Assembly: GCA_004194705.1 (NCBI GenBank)
Contig: SADC01001285.1
Span: 558,001-622,000, forward strand
Direction of reading: 5' to 3'
DNA from: Ditylenchus dipsaci
Lineage: Eukaryota > Nematoda > Chromadorea > Rhabditida > Anguinidae
Length of the DNA stretch: 64,000 nucleotides
Position 1 is the stretch's first letter. Every line of letters begins with the position of its first letter. Positions 1 to 11,800 of this stretch are shown here, one piece after another. A program made the position numbers and the translations under genes. The notes below the pieces were generated by a model. That model had not been told where the DNA came from. It did not search any database and saw nothing but the letters and a program-made list of their open reading frames with translations.

Positions 1-2933
1 TACCAGCTGTTTTTAAGACTTCGCGTAGTAAGCGAGTTTTTCGCTCGAAAACAAGCAAATCGCCATTTAATCCTCCTATAACAGACACATATTTGATAAT
101 AAAAAAATAGAAAAAAGTCACCTAATGCAACAAAATCGGGACTGATCCCGCAGGTGGCCTCCAATGCGCATGATTGAGCTTCATAATCAAGCAGAATTTC
201 GCCTGAGGCATAATCAAAACACCGGAAAATTCCAGCGTGAGAGTTGGCATAAACTTGTCTAAAGAGATTAAAATAGATTAATTTACTCGCTTGGCACTAG
301 ACTTAGTAACCCTGAGTCAATTACTGGGGATCCATCAATACATTTTCCTGCGAAAAAAAATAAAAAAGTTTCATTGATAACCAACAAACATGGATTTAAG
401 TTACCTAAATTAGAAGACCACACCAACTGTATGTCGGAAACATCAGAAGTAACAATGTCGATAGGAATTGTGAACACGCTGCCACTTGGAGTGCTGGATG
501 AAACCTCTAATTTATTCTCACAAATCAAAGTATTTTCTAGCATATCCACTAAATCTTTCAATATAGTCTTCTCATCCATCAATAGTTGCAATAGCTCTGT
601 ACTGCTCATTTTAATATCTTTGTAACAATTTCCTTCCATTAAAAAGGCCAGTTCGGCGAACTCCAATGACCCAAGTCCAAAATTTCTGAGAGAAAAATTC
701 AAGTTGTCTTCATTAAGTTCTATATGGTAGGATTTCTGAAGAAAATTTGCAACATTAACTGAGCATTGACCACTCAAATGTTCCCTGGCATGAGCAATCA
801 ATTTCTTCTCGTCAATTTTTCCTAAAAATTGGTCGCAACGTGACACCATATAATTTACTGAGTTTTTACCATTTACAGTAATGAAAGAATCAAGATTTTC
901 ATTCCAAAATACACCTGAAATTTATTTTGGCAAGTGGACGATTCAAGTAGTGCATAAAAAATTACGTGTGGGCCTTAAATGTTTTGGGATGTTTTTCATA
1001 AGTTTGCTATTGTCAACACAAAAGTTAGGGTCCGAAGAGTTAAGGAATAAAAAGCTGCAGATATTCTGGTAGACCAACTTTGCAAATCTGGAAAATTGTA
1101 AACCCATCTTTAAAATCTAGAAAACTGTATGCTACATACATGACTTGTGGATATTGAGCAGAGATCAAATTTTCAATTTCATATGAAGGCAATATACTGT
1201 TGGGTTTGTTCTAGATAATGTTTTTGCATTTGGTAATAGGTTATGAAAAAATTTAGCACACCCTTCCCTTAACATAAAGCTGCTTTTTGCCTAATTTGTC
1301 AATAACAACAGAGGATATATCTTCTGTAATGGTACAATCAGTGGACGCCATGATAAATTCTACTGAGCATCTGCGTCCTGAAAAAATTCAGTTACGTGGA
1401 GGTGAAAAAATAAGAAAAGTTTATATCGCATAATATCTATGAAACGTATTTACCGTGAATTGCGACTAATCCACTATCCGTCACTTCTAATCGAGTGCCT
1501 GTCAAAGGCTCACCAATCGGCATCGCTTCAGGGCATGGAAAATCTCTGAAAATAAAAATCGCATTGCAGGATAACATAAAGAAAAACAGAAAAAAGAACT
1601 ACTTTAGCTCATGACAAGATGCCCAGCAAGACACCTAAATTTATTATAGATATTTTTAATCAAATGAAAAAGTGTCACCTCTGTCACACCATAAACATTG
1701 AAAATACGGATTGAGTGGCTCTGATGTCGATATAAATTGATTAGGTTAGTGGGAAAATTATCTCCACCAACGAGAAGACATTTTACTCGCGACCTTGATC
1801 CAAATAAATTTTGCAGGGTACTTTTTGAGAATCGTTGTAAGTGTGCAGGAGTGAGCTAGAAAATGATACAAAAACACTGAATACGGCAAATAAAAGCTAA
1901 AATGTTTGAAGATACCTGCACAAAACTAATATCAAAGTGTGTGACGATCTGTTCTATGAGAACACTTTGCGGTTCATCAGAAGATGGCATTGGAATCAGT
2001 AGCTCACAACCCAAATACATAGCCAAAAACATTTCCACTATTGACGGATCAAACACTAATTGTGTTGAGAAGAGAACTGTGTCAGTGGATGCAAGCTCAA
2101 ACCGGTCACTTAATTGAAAATAAATGATACTTATCTCAAAATAATGTGCTCAAAAATACGCGAAGTCCACAATATTAGGCATGATTGCTTAAAATGTACA
2201 AAATGGGAATTTTAATCAGAGGAAAACTATTTAAAAAATACCGGAGCTTGGAACATGTACAATTTTCGGCTGGCCTGTGGAACCGGAAGTTTGAATCTAA
2301 ATAACTAATACTCTCGACCAAAAATAATTTTGCTACGTAAATCTCACAGCATAAAGAATTCGGTGATCCACCAACTCACTATTTTCTGAGAAGAGGCGAA
2401 TAGGTAATTTATTGAACACAGTCACAAACAAGTTAATTTTCTCCGAACATTTGAAGGTATGTGAATTTTCGCCTGGCACAATTTGCTCCGAAATTACACA
2501 AGCAACTTTGAATCTTTTGCACATATTAAATGTGTCATCTCCAGTTTCCGGGGTGTCATTAAAAGATGAGCTCAAAGACAAAAAGGCATTCCCTGATTGC
2601 GAAATTCTTAAGTTTGAAAAATTAATATGGACTCGAATGAAAAGGCTGAGTTAACACACCCTATCACTACAGACACATAAAGGCTCGACTTATTTATCGC
2701 AATCCCAATCAAACAGTTAGAGAAGCGAGAAAGCTGTGATTCCACAGCATTCGCGACATCAAAGATTTGGGCACTTGTGTGACTGTGTGACTGCAAATTT
2801 CGCAGCTTGTCTCTAGAAAAGCTCCTTACGCGAAATGATGGATTAGGGCGAAAGGAAGACAGTCGATCTATTTTGACTTGTGCTACCTGAACAAATTTTG
2901 AATTATTTAAACCGCAAAAAGCTCGAAAAACAT
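1..2933 (-). CDS. AASDH: AASDH-like beta-alanine-activating enzyme (adenylation, carrier and PQQ-repeat domains), 3' end off window
   Basis: Multi-exon gene. The adenylation domain shows motif A3 TSGSTGQPKIV near 2255-2295, FDPSIVEMFLAMYLG (about 2010-2056), IRIFNVYGVTE (about 1690-1720) and PIGEPLTGTRLEV (about 1450-1520). A carrier domain follows with GLGSLEFAEL near 660-690; its Ser would be the phosphopantetheine site. Then come PQQ-type propeller strands: WSSNL joins GKCIDGSPVID across a 57-nt intron (about 322-378), and YANSHAGIFRCFDYASGE lies at 190-255. This domain order is that of AASDH/ACSF4, which activates beta-alanine. I chose the ATG at 2931-2933; MFFELFA then joins VAQVKIDRL in frame only if 2887-2912 is removed as a 26-nt intron. 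The propeller continues past base 1. Probably the downstream gene of an operon with ADAT3. Identification is firm; the N-terminus and some exons at 850-1400 are uncertain. Confidence 0.85.
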
Positions 2934-2960
2934 TAGGCAACCACGTTAATTGCAGTAACA

Positions 2961-3044
2961 CTGAGGAAAATCATAAAAACAGATTTATTTGTACAAACAA
3001 AGACAGTTTTCAACAATCAACATAACAACATTCGAACAGTACGC
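2961..3044 (-). promoter_or_regulatory. Intercistronic region with poly(A) signal and probable trans-splice acceptor
   Basis: Between the ADAT3 stop and the AASDH start the minus strand carries AATAAA (about 2985-2990), followed by the pyrimidine-rich acceptor TTTTCCTCAG ending at 2961. No donor precedes the acceptor within this gap. This is the layout of a nematode operon junction, where the upstream mRNA is polyadenylated and the downstream mRNA receives a spliced leader. The spliced-leader gene itself is not in the window, so this rests on spacing and signals only. Confidence 0.6.
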
Positions 3045-4137
3045 CTATTCTATTTCAATTAATCTAATAACTTGATAATGGTGATTAATGTACTTCGATT
3101 CTTGCAGTTTCCATCTCGAGAAGAGCGCACCAAGTTTCTGATTTAATTTACCAAAGAATACCCTCTTCACACGGCAGTGGACCTAGAAACAATATTTTTA
3201 TGATTCGATAAAACAAACTCCAAATACTTACTAATGCCATTGCACACATCGTACAAGGTTCACAAGCTAAGAAGGCATCATAACCTGAAAAGAGAGTAGA
3301 AATGTAAAAGTAAAAGATGCAGAAAAAACCTGTCGCAAGATATTGATCGCTAGAGTGTGAGTCATTACTTTGTTTATCGGCCAGAGCTTTAACTAGACGC
3401 ATCACAGGGTGATGCAGCGGCCTCGTCCTGTCACCAGGCGTTTCTTCGATCACAACGCAATTTGCCACTGGATCATATATCAATGCGCCTGGTAAGCGAA
3501 ATAGAGTGAGAAAAGATACTTGTAAAGCAAACACCTACCAGAACATTGCTCCACTCGAAAAAATAAGTCAGTATATAAACGGCACTGTTCTGCATCCAGG
3601 AGGCAGCCGTTCAGCTTCTTCTCAAGCACTAAATTGAAAAATAGTAAATCAAGTATCGAATATTCAAAGTCTAAAAGGACAGAAATACCCTTGTCTTCAT
3701 GGAAAGCTGTTGGCCAAAACATCTTCGCTTCATCATATTGTGCCCGAGTTTTGGGTTTGGTGGCAGGCACTTTTAGCACTGTGAGTTCTTTCGTGGTAAA
3801 TTTTTTATTTCGCTTATCTTTTCTTCCCCGATTTCATTGATTTCTTCGCAGATGAGGATTGTATTTCCGCTTATTCTCTTCAAGTGATGCAGTTTTCTTG
3901 GAAACACAGGCAGTAACAAAAGCAACTTGGCTATTTGTTTCTTGTCGGAAATTTCGATCGCGAATATATCAACCAGGGGCACACCCGATGGCACATCCAG
4001 TATGGAATGGAATGAAAATCTGAAAGTAAAATATGATACGACCTTATTTTCTCATTAGCCATATAAAAAAACTACTTTCTTGTCCTTTGTCGTTTCCTTT
4101 CGATTGTCTCATTGTCGTATTCGCAGCGAGCAACCAT
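3045..4137 (-). CDS. ADAT3: ADAT3-like tRNA-specific adenosine-34 deaminase, non-catalytic subunit
   Basis: ADAT3 pairs with catalytic ADAT2 to convert A34 to inosine in tRNA anticodons. The cytidine-deaminase fold is clear: LHHPVMRLVKALA (about 3370-3400), with Val where the catalytic Glu of HxE would be, the usual ADAT3 hallmark, and the zinc motif CEPCTMCAMAL (3235-3270). After an intron it continues VHCRVKRVFFGKLNQ and ends INHHYQVIRLIEIE with TAG at 3045-3047. The N-terminal part has VPLVDIFAIEIS, HLKRISGN and FWPTAFHEDK, as in ADAT3. The ATG at 4135-4137 opens MVARCEYDNETIERKRQ. Introns are about 45-50 nt. One frame break sits at the T6 run 3801-3806 (A6 on the coding strand); one extra base restores the frame. 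Confidence 0.9.
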
Positions 4138-5084
4138 TCTAAATCTACTTTTATCGTCATAAGATGTTGAAAATGAGATTTGAATTTTCACCGAATGCTT
4201 GAAAAATAAAGCGCGTCAAGGGGCAATTTGAATGATAATTTTAACAATTTTTGATGACAAAATGAATGAAACCGACTCTTTCAAAAATACGGCCAACAAA
4301 AAGTCATCACTGCAAATTGCAGATGAAAGTATTGTATTTACGAATTTACGGTTATTTCGAATATTTTTAGTAAAAAACTAGAATGCAAAGGTGTAAACTA
4401 GCAAAGCTGACTCGCATAAGTCCCAAATTACATATCCCAGCTCATCTGCTTGTTGTTTTTCGGCCTAGGCGAAAAGTAGATCAGCGGGTAAACTCCTAAC
4501 TGGCATGATTCCCAACTGTCATGAGCCGACTGGCATGAGTCCAACGGTTATGGTATATATCTCCCCACATATATTTCGCCATCATAATCTTACCAAATCT
4601 CAATTTTAACAGTATTGTACCGACAGTAATGTACCGTTGTAGATAATGTCTAGGTGGTGCTAGCCAGGTAGTGGTACATAGGTGGAGGTCCTTAGGTAGT
4701 GGTACCCATTTAGTGATGCTCAGGTTGCATATTTTAGGTAGTGGTACCCTAATGGCACTCAAGTAGGGGTAGATGCACCTATTCAGGTGGAGGTAACTAG
4801 GCAATGGTGCTCATGTAGTGTTAGTGTAGTATCATGCAGGGAGCGGTGAATTCCGCGCAATTTTTTCTAAATTAATATTTTTCATTTTACGAGCAACTCT
4901 TATAATTTTAATTTTTCTGTAATCCCACCTCAGTTACACTCGATAATCCATGCACCACGAAACTAAGTGGTCGTTTATTTAAAAAAACAATTGAGAATTT
5001 TTTTTTGCACTAAGCAAACTTTTTATTGAGACACCGGTTTCGTGCTCAGCACGGTTGATTTGCATGTGAAACTCCTTTGACAGA
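4138..5084. repeat. Gene-free stretch with degenerate GGTAGTGGTAC tandem repeat
   Basis: No coding signal seen. About 4500-4830 is a low-complexity array of AGGTAGTGGTAC / AGGTGGAGGT-like words about 15-40 nt apart. A copy of the AAGTGGTCGT word, common elsewhere in the window, lies near 4963-4975. The related words GGTACC and CTACCTGG recur at 28.05-28.87 kb. Confidence 0.5.
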
Positions 5085-5092
5085 GAAATAAC

Positions 5093-6513
5093 TAGAGATG
5101 GGCATTTGCGTTTGCCCAATACCAATACCAATATTTTTTGGCCCTCTCTAGACCCAATACCAATACAGTCTACTCTCGTTTATCCGACACCCCCTCAAGT
5201 TCGTTCCAGCCTAGGGTCCGACACTTTTTTAGCTTTATTTTTGAAGTCTTTTGCCAAATATGATTCGCCAGTCTAGTCCGAATATCGCAAGGATTCTGAT
5301 TTTGCCGATCGTTTTTCCAAAATCTTTTCATCTTGCCGTAAAGACCCGCGCCTCTCGATTATCCGACACCTGATTTTTAAAAAGGTGTGTCGGATAACCG
5401 AGAGCCGCGGGTCTTTACGGCAAGATGAAAAGATTTTGGAAAACGATCGGTAAAATCAGAATCCTTGCGATATTTCGGACTAGACTGGCGAATCACATTG
5501 GCAAGAGACTTCAAAAATAAAGCTAAAAAAGTGTCGGACCCTAGGCTGGAACGAACTTGAGGGGGTGTCGGATAAACGAGAGTAGACTGTATTTCAAAGA
5601 TGTGGACCCCAATATATTGCCCAATACCAATATTTTTTCAAAAGTCTATTTTTTCACCAAAATATTGAAAAAAGTCCCTAATTCAGTCTTATCTCGATTT
5701 AGTAACATGCTGGAACTGAATTTTTGGCCTAAAAAAACGAAAATTGATTTATTTCGGTTTTTATTAGGTTATTAGTTGAAATGTGCTCGGAAATCGAATA
5801 ATCGAGCAATTTTTAAACTCAAGTTTTTACGAATTAAATTTCGGACGATCTGAATTTCGGACTAATTAACATTGGGGGATCGGATTTTGGACGAAAAATT
5901 AATGTCATTGCACCAGCTGTCGAATGTGGGAGAAATCATTTGAAATAAATCTTGTTATGGTGTTGCACAATTGTGGAAAAGAAAACTCTATTTTGGTTGT
6001 AAGAAGTTCCGAAATTAAAAAAATGAGTTTCCTCTGAAGCTATGCGGCAGTTGTTTTATTTGCCTTGCCAATTTTTAAAATAATTGATGTAGTGATCCAG
6101 AAAATTGTGAGACTGTTGATATTTGCTGATAAAGATGGTGTTAAGAGGAAAAACAAATTTGTTCGCATTTTGTTTTTCCGCTCGAGATAACTTTTAAATA
6201 TTCCGAACCTAAAGTACACACCCCCTTCAAGTTTTTTTTTGAAAAAAGACAATTTAACTGAATCAATGAAATAATAATAAATAAAATTTGTTTAATGTCA
6301 TCCATTAGGCCAAACAATTGAGAAAATATGAGCGAAAATTTGAAATTTCCATTAAAAAAATTTCATTATTTAGCACCAATATCTTTGTCGAACCCAATAC
6401 CAATACCAATATTTTCGAAAGTCACCAACCAATATCCCAATACCAATATTAACGCCTTTATTTGACCCAATACCCCAATATCCCAATACCAATATATTGT
6501 TTTCCCATCTCTA
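5093..6513. mobile_element. Non-autonomous hAT-type element with exact 8-bp target duplication
   Basis: Ends are inverted: TAGAGATGGGC on the left and CCCATCTCTA on the right. The flanks are an identical GAAATAAC duplication (5085-5092 and 6514-6521). TIRs starting TAGAGATGGG with 8-bp duplications fit hAT transposons. Both arms carry repeats of CCCAATACCAATA (5115-5165 and 6390-6500), so the subterminal region is made of a short repeated word. No transposase ORF is visible. The pogo-type MITE at 5166-5589 is nested inside. Confidence 0.75.
5166..5589. mobile_element. Palindromic pogo/Tigger-like MITE, copy P1 (424 bp, TA duplication)
   Basis: A near-perfect palindrome flanked by TA. Termini are CAGTCTACTCTCGTTTATCC and its complement. 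The word TTATCCGACACC appears four times: at both ends and on both sides of the centre (about 5358-5400). The body, with GTTCGTTCC, GTCCGACAC and TTTTGCCGATCGTTTT, is shared with copies at 38.8, 59.8 and 62.8 kb. No ORF is usable. Classification as pogo/Tigger rests on the CAGT terminus and TA duplication and is inferred. Confidence 0.75.
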
Positions 6514-6587
6514 GAAATAACTGCTTTCAAATTTAAAATTCTGCTCGAGACAAAAAACATTTGAAAGAGTCCTATAAATTTACATAG

Positions 6588-8175
6588 GGGTGGTATTTAA
6601 TTTTGGCCGTAAAATTGTGAAAAATGGCCGTAAATATTTAATTATGGCCGTAAACTCGAGCTGGCCGTAAAATAATGAATTTTGGCCGTAAACTTTTGAA
6701 TTTTGGCCGTAAACTTTTGAATTTTGGCCGTAAACTTTTGAAATTTGGCCGTAAACTATTGAATTTGGCCATAAAATAGCGTATTTCTGTCATACATTGT
6801 TGGATTTTGGCCATAAACTCAAATATGGCCATGAATTTTGCCCATTGAAACTCATAGTGTCTGTTGTGTTGTCTCTTTGATCTTCCTTTTGTATGATATT
6901 TTGCGTGCACGCTCGAGGTCGGTTCATCAAATTAATTTCATTAATTTGCAGATATTACTGCAGACAATAAAGGGGAGCTACGCGCCGGTTTCGTACTTAT
7001 TCGTCATCGAGGTCCTGGGTTCGTGCGAATCGGCAGCTATTTGGAGTGGCAAGTCAAGCGGTCAGCAATGTGGTTCGTCAATTCAAGGTAACTGGCGTTA
7101 ACAAGAATCAATTATAGTTATCTTTTTCTGTTGTCATTTTCGCCTGCATTTGAGCGATGTGTTTAGTAGTGAATAAAGATTGCTGTCCCCGTCTCATAAT
7201 GGCTTTTGTGGACGTTTCTAAAGTTTGCCGCCCACAATTCGGAAACGGGCCGCTAGAGTTTTATGCTGCCCGATTTTTTTCTTGAATGTTAAAGTAATTT
7301 TAACACACCCTGTAGCTCAATTTGGATGTGGGAGCATAGTTCAAGTGCTCCGTGTTAGGAAAAAAAGTAAAAGACCATTACAACGATGACTGTTTAATTC
7401 TCTGCCTGTTGTTAAACAATGTTTACTTGTTGTTGTCGTTGTTCGAAAAGAAGTGAATGTAGCCGATTATAAGGTGTGAATGTTAATAGGTGCGATAAGA
7501 GATGAAGATCGAGATGTGATTTAGGAGGAACAGAATGTTTGGATTAAAACATTGGACACATAAGTAAAATGTAGGTATATGTATAAGCGGTCATTTGTGT
7601 AACTGTTGTTTATACGGTGGAATAATGGAGTCTATGAATGGATAGTCTATATATAGACAGGTTGAATTTATGGCGAAAATTTAGTAGTTTAGGGCCTCAT
7701 TCAGAAAATACCATCAAATTTGGTGTCAACCACCTCGGAATGGGTGCCTACCCAGGTACTAATTGCAAATTGAGATTCTAGATAGTCAAAACAGCATTTT
7801 GGCCCCAACACACCGTGCTCAGCACACGATTTTGGGTTGAATAATGGAGTTTGTTCAGCATTAGGACAGATAAAAAATTTCGAGCCAATTGACATGTAGA
7901 TCAATTGTGCTAGAACCAGCCTGAGTTTATGGCTAAAATCTAATAGTTTATGGCCAAAATCTAACAATGTATGACAGAAATGCGCTATTTTATGTCCAAA
8001 TTCGAGTTTATGCCCGAAATTTAATAGTTTACGGCCAAATTTCGAAAGTTTACGGCCAAAATTCAAAAGTTTACGGCCAAAATTCAGTATTTTACGGCCA
8101 GCTCGAGTTTACGGCCAAAATTAAATATTTTACGGCCATTTTTCAGTATTTTACGGCCAATTTTAAATATTATCC
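6588..8175. mobile_element. Foldback element with TGGCCGTAAA-array arms and 9-bp target duplication
   Basis: The left arm (6596-6840) is an array of TGGCCGTAAA words separated by 8-14 AT-rich bases. The right arm (about 7920-8170) is the same array inverted (TTTACGGCCA). TTTACATAG flanks both ends (6579-6587 and 8176-8184), a 9-bp duplication. The loop (6900-7700) has no recognisable transposase. A foldback or Mutator-like non-autonomous element fits; the superfamily is inferred from duplication length alone. Confidence 0.75.
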
Positions 8176-8498
8176 TTTACATAGCCACGTTTGAATGTTT
8201 TTGTATCGAGCGGAATTTGTAGTTTAAAAGCGATTATTTTCCGAAATTCTGAAATACCCCATAAAGTTTTAATTTTCAGAAATCCTATTCAAAATGACGC
8301 TGTATTTGTTAAGTCAATGGAAAAAGAGTCCGACTGGGATGCTCGGTCTGTAATTAACTTTTATTCGTTAAATAAGGTATTTTATCTAACTCAATATAGA
8401 TGCCACTCCGTTTACACTCGCCCTGTCAAACAAGGACAATAAGGCAGAAGAGCATGGTTTGTTTTCAGTGCTAAGAAATCCCCAACATTTGACTTCAT

Positions 8499-8743
8499 AT
8501 ACCGTATTTCCTCTAATTGCCGCCCCTCTAATGGCCGCCCCCTAACTTCTAGTGGTCTGAAAATTCTGTTTTCATTTACTGTTCGAGCTGTCTAAAAAGT
8601 GCCTGCGAGGGTTTCAAAAATCTAACAGGCACTTTTTACACAGCTCAAACAGTAAATTAAAACACGAGTTTTGAAACACTTGAAGTTTGGGAAATTGCAA
8701 GCTTCTAATTGCCGCCCCGGGGCGGCAATTGGAAGGACTACGG
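8499..8743. mobile_element. TACCGTATTT-type palindromic MITE, copy C1
   Basis: Ends TACCGTATTTCCTCTAATTG and GGACTACGGTA are inverted. The word CTAATTGCCGCCCC or close forms occurs about four times (8514-8545 and 8705-8735). Lies just upstream of the first recognised PSMD1 exon. Confidence 0.65.
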
Positions 8744-8840
8744 TATTATTATCGTCTAATTTAGCAATGATTATTGACGCCTTCAACAACTGGGAGGTGC
8801 TCACGCCTACCTGGTTTCAGGTTTGTTTCAGCAAACATAG

Positions 8841-11800
8841 GAATACCTGTTGATTAAAGACCACCAACATTTAATTAAGGTTGCTGATGCTCTTGATGAC
8901 ATCAAGTCTCTAGCCAACTCAGTAGATTTTCCTGCTAAAAAGTCTGCATGGCTTCTGGCCTCTAAGATTGAGTATTGCTTGAAGAACTACGAAGAGGCCA
9001 TGGAACATGCTCTTCAAGCTGGAGATGCCTTTTCATTAGACTCTTTTGATCCCATTCAATCAACCCAGACCATTCCCAGCATTGGTGCTCAAGACGAATT
9101 TGTAAGCTTAACTTCATTGGCTGCTCAGTACTAAAGAGAGTTTATTTACCAATTTCAGTACGTCAACAAAAATGATCGAGCAGGCGATTGACAGCTATAA
9201 GTCTGCGAGAAATCAAAACATGCCTACTAGTTCTGAGTTGGATTGTTTGATTGATCGAGTTTTTGAGCGCAGTTTACAAACTAGAGATTTTGCTCTGGTC
9301 ATTGGTTTGGCACTGGACACTTCTAGGTTTTATTTTTGTAGAGATGTTGAATGCTATTTTTGACGTATATTAGATTGGATGTGATCAAAAAAGCCATGGA
9401 AGTCAACTATGCAGGCAATGATAAGGCCAAGCTTCTGACTGCACTGTTTCTCGCCTTTCGGATCTGCAACTAACCTCCGAATTTCACGATGCTGTTCTTG
9501 ATGGTAAATTTGAACACAGTTTTCTTTGTATACCGTATTCTCTCAACCCCCTCCATTTAAAATTATCTTGCGGCATTGTGTCTTTGACCCATTTTTTGAA
9601 AACTGCTCTCAAGTTACCACCCATTTTGAAGCTTATCTCTCTGGCTATAAATGCCTGAGAATAGTCTTTAAAAATAAGGTCTAAAACACAATGCCGCAAA
9701 CATCATTTTAAAAACCGAGGGGATGGTGCTCTATCAGAGAGATTACGGTAATTTATTTTCTTATTTTCAGCAGTAGTAACCTGTTGGGAAAGCTCGATGA
9801 GTCCGACCATGTGACTATACTGCAGGTGAATTACTAACAATTTTCGTGTTACTTTTTTTCATAATTAAATTTTAAGTCTCTGGTGAAGTTAGAGAGACCT
9901 AGTGAAACTGCCCATACTCTTGCAACTTGCTCAAGAGAGGTTCGAATAGCGATTAATAAACTGTTTATTAGTTTAATCATAATTTTCATTTAGGAGGCAC
10001 TTGCCTACCAGCTTGCTTTCCATTTGCACGATTGTGCCACCCAGCAGTTTATTGGCAAAGTTGTCAATTCTCTTCTGAATGTTGACTTGGCTGGTGCAAC
10101 CAAAAAGGTTGCGCTAATATTTTACTTTTAGTAAATTCTTATATTCATCCTCTCTAACTCAGGAATCTGTGGAAAAAATTCAGTCGATTCTAAATGGTAA
10201 TGAGTCTACTCGCCACTTTCACCAGTTTTTGATTAGAGTTTAAATTATCTTGCTGGGCTTATAGTCTGCTTTTTAGTTCTTGGTCAAGAGCGACCACACT
10301 GACATACCTATTATTGGCAAAATAAAAGACTCCATCCGAACTGCTTGCACTCACAACGCAACTCTAATTGCTAATGGACTCATGTCAGTTTAATTAGTCC
10401 AAAATTCTGGTTTTCGACGAATTTTTTTCAGGCACATGGGAACCACCTCTGACGTTTTTCTGAGGTTGGCCATATTTCTTTATTTAAATTTTTTGATGAT
10501 AAAAAACAGCTTTTCAGAGACAACTTGCCTTGGATCAGCAATGCTACTAACTGGAACAAGTTTAACGCGGTTGCTTCATTGGGCCTGATTCATAAGGTTG
10601 TTTGATATATTTTTAGGAAATGTTATTTTGATATATGTACCATTTTAAGGGCAATGAGCAAAATGCCCAAAAAGTGCTTGAGCCATATTTGCCAAAAGAG
10701 GGAGAGCAGGATGCTTCCGTTTTAAAGAGGGAGGGGCCTCTATGCATATGGTTGGGATTTGAACAAAAAATTTAATTCTAGCATCATTTTACAGGTCTAA
10801 TCCATGGAAACCATGCTGGCAACAGCGACGTCATTAACTTCTTGATGGAGCAGTGGGAACTAGCTCTACAGTGGTAATATAGTTTTATCAAATTTTAATA
10901 AAATCAGTTTTTAAAAATCACCTACAAACCATTTAGGCAAAAATAATCATGATAAACTAGCAATTATAAAATCTTTTACTTCAGGCTATCGTCACGGAGC
11001 ATCTTTAGGGTATTTAATAAATAAAAAATGTGTAGATTCACACATTAATTAACTAAAATTCAGTATTGGGCTTGCTGCTTGTGGCACACATGACAATGAA
11101 GTCTAATAAGGGTGATCACCAAGCTGCAATTACATAAATAATTTTATGCATGCATTTGTTTCAGTGCGCGATACCTTGTATTTGGATGAAGCAGTGGCAG
11201 GTGATCTTCTGCACAGCGATTGGCCTATCATGGCGCCTCATTGAACGAAACTGTTTATAATGAGATGAAGCGGGTAAATTGTTTTTTCGCTGGGTAAAGT
11301 TATTTGTTTTTAAAGATATTAGTGGTTATAGTTTATGCAAGACAGTACTCATGACAAAATTCAACGCGGTCTCAGAACTGGTATTGCAGTAAGTTTTTAT
11401 TTTTAAGTGGTATTTGAAAATTAAAACCAACATTTCTTGATTATCTTAAAAATCTCTAATAACCACCCACCCTTAATAATCCTCTCCTCTTTACGACCCT
11501 GTATCTAATCTCAGGGCAAACAATTCATTCATTTTTTTGAAGCCTTTTAAATTTGAAAATTCTGAAATTTAAAAAAATTGGATGCATCAGCGCTTTCCAC
11601 GGTTTTTTCACTAAATATATCTTTTCAGATGCTTGCTTATGGAAAAGAGACAAGGCTGAGCCATGGATCAAGAGCTTTTGGATTCCAAGTCTAATGTTGT
11701 AATGCGTCAAGCAGGTATACTGTAGTATCGAGTCGCAACACTAAAGTCTCAATACAATCGCCTTTCAAATTTTTTAAAACGTTCGTTTCTTCTCATCTTT

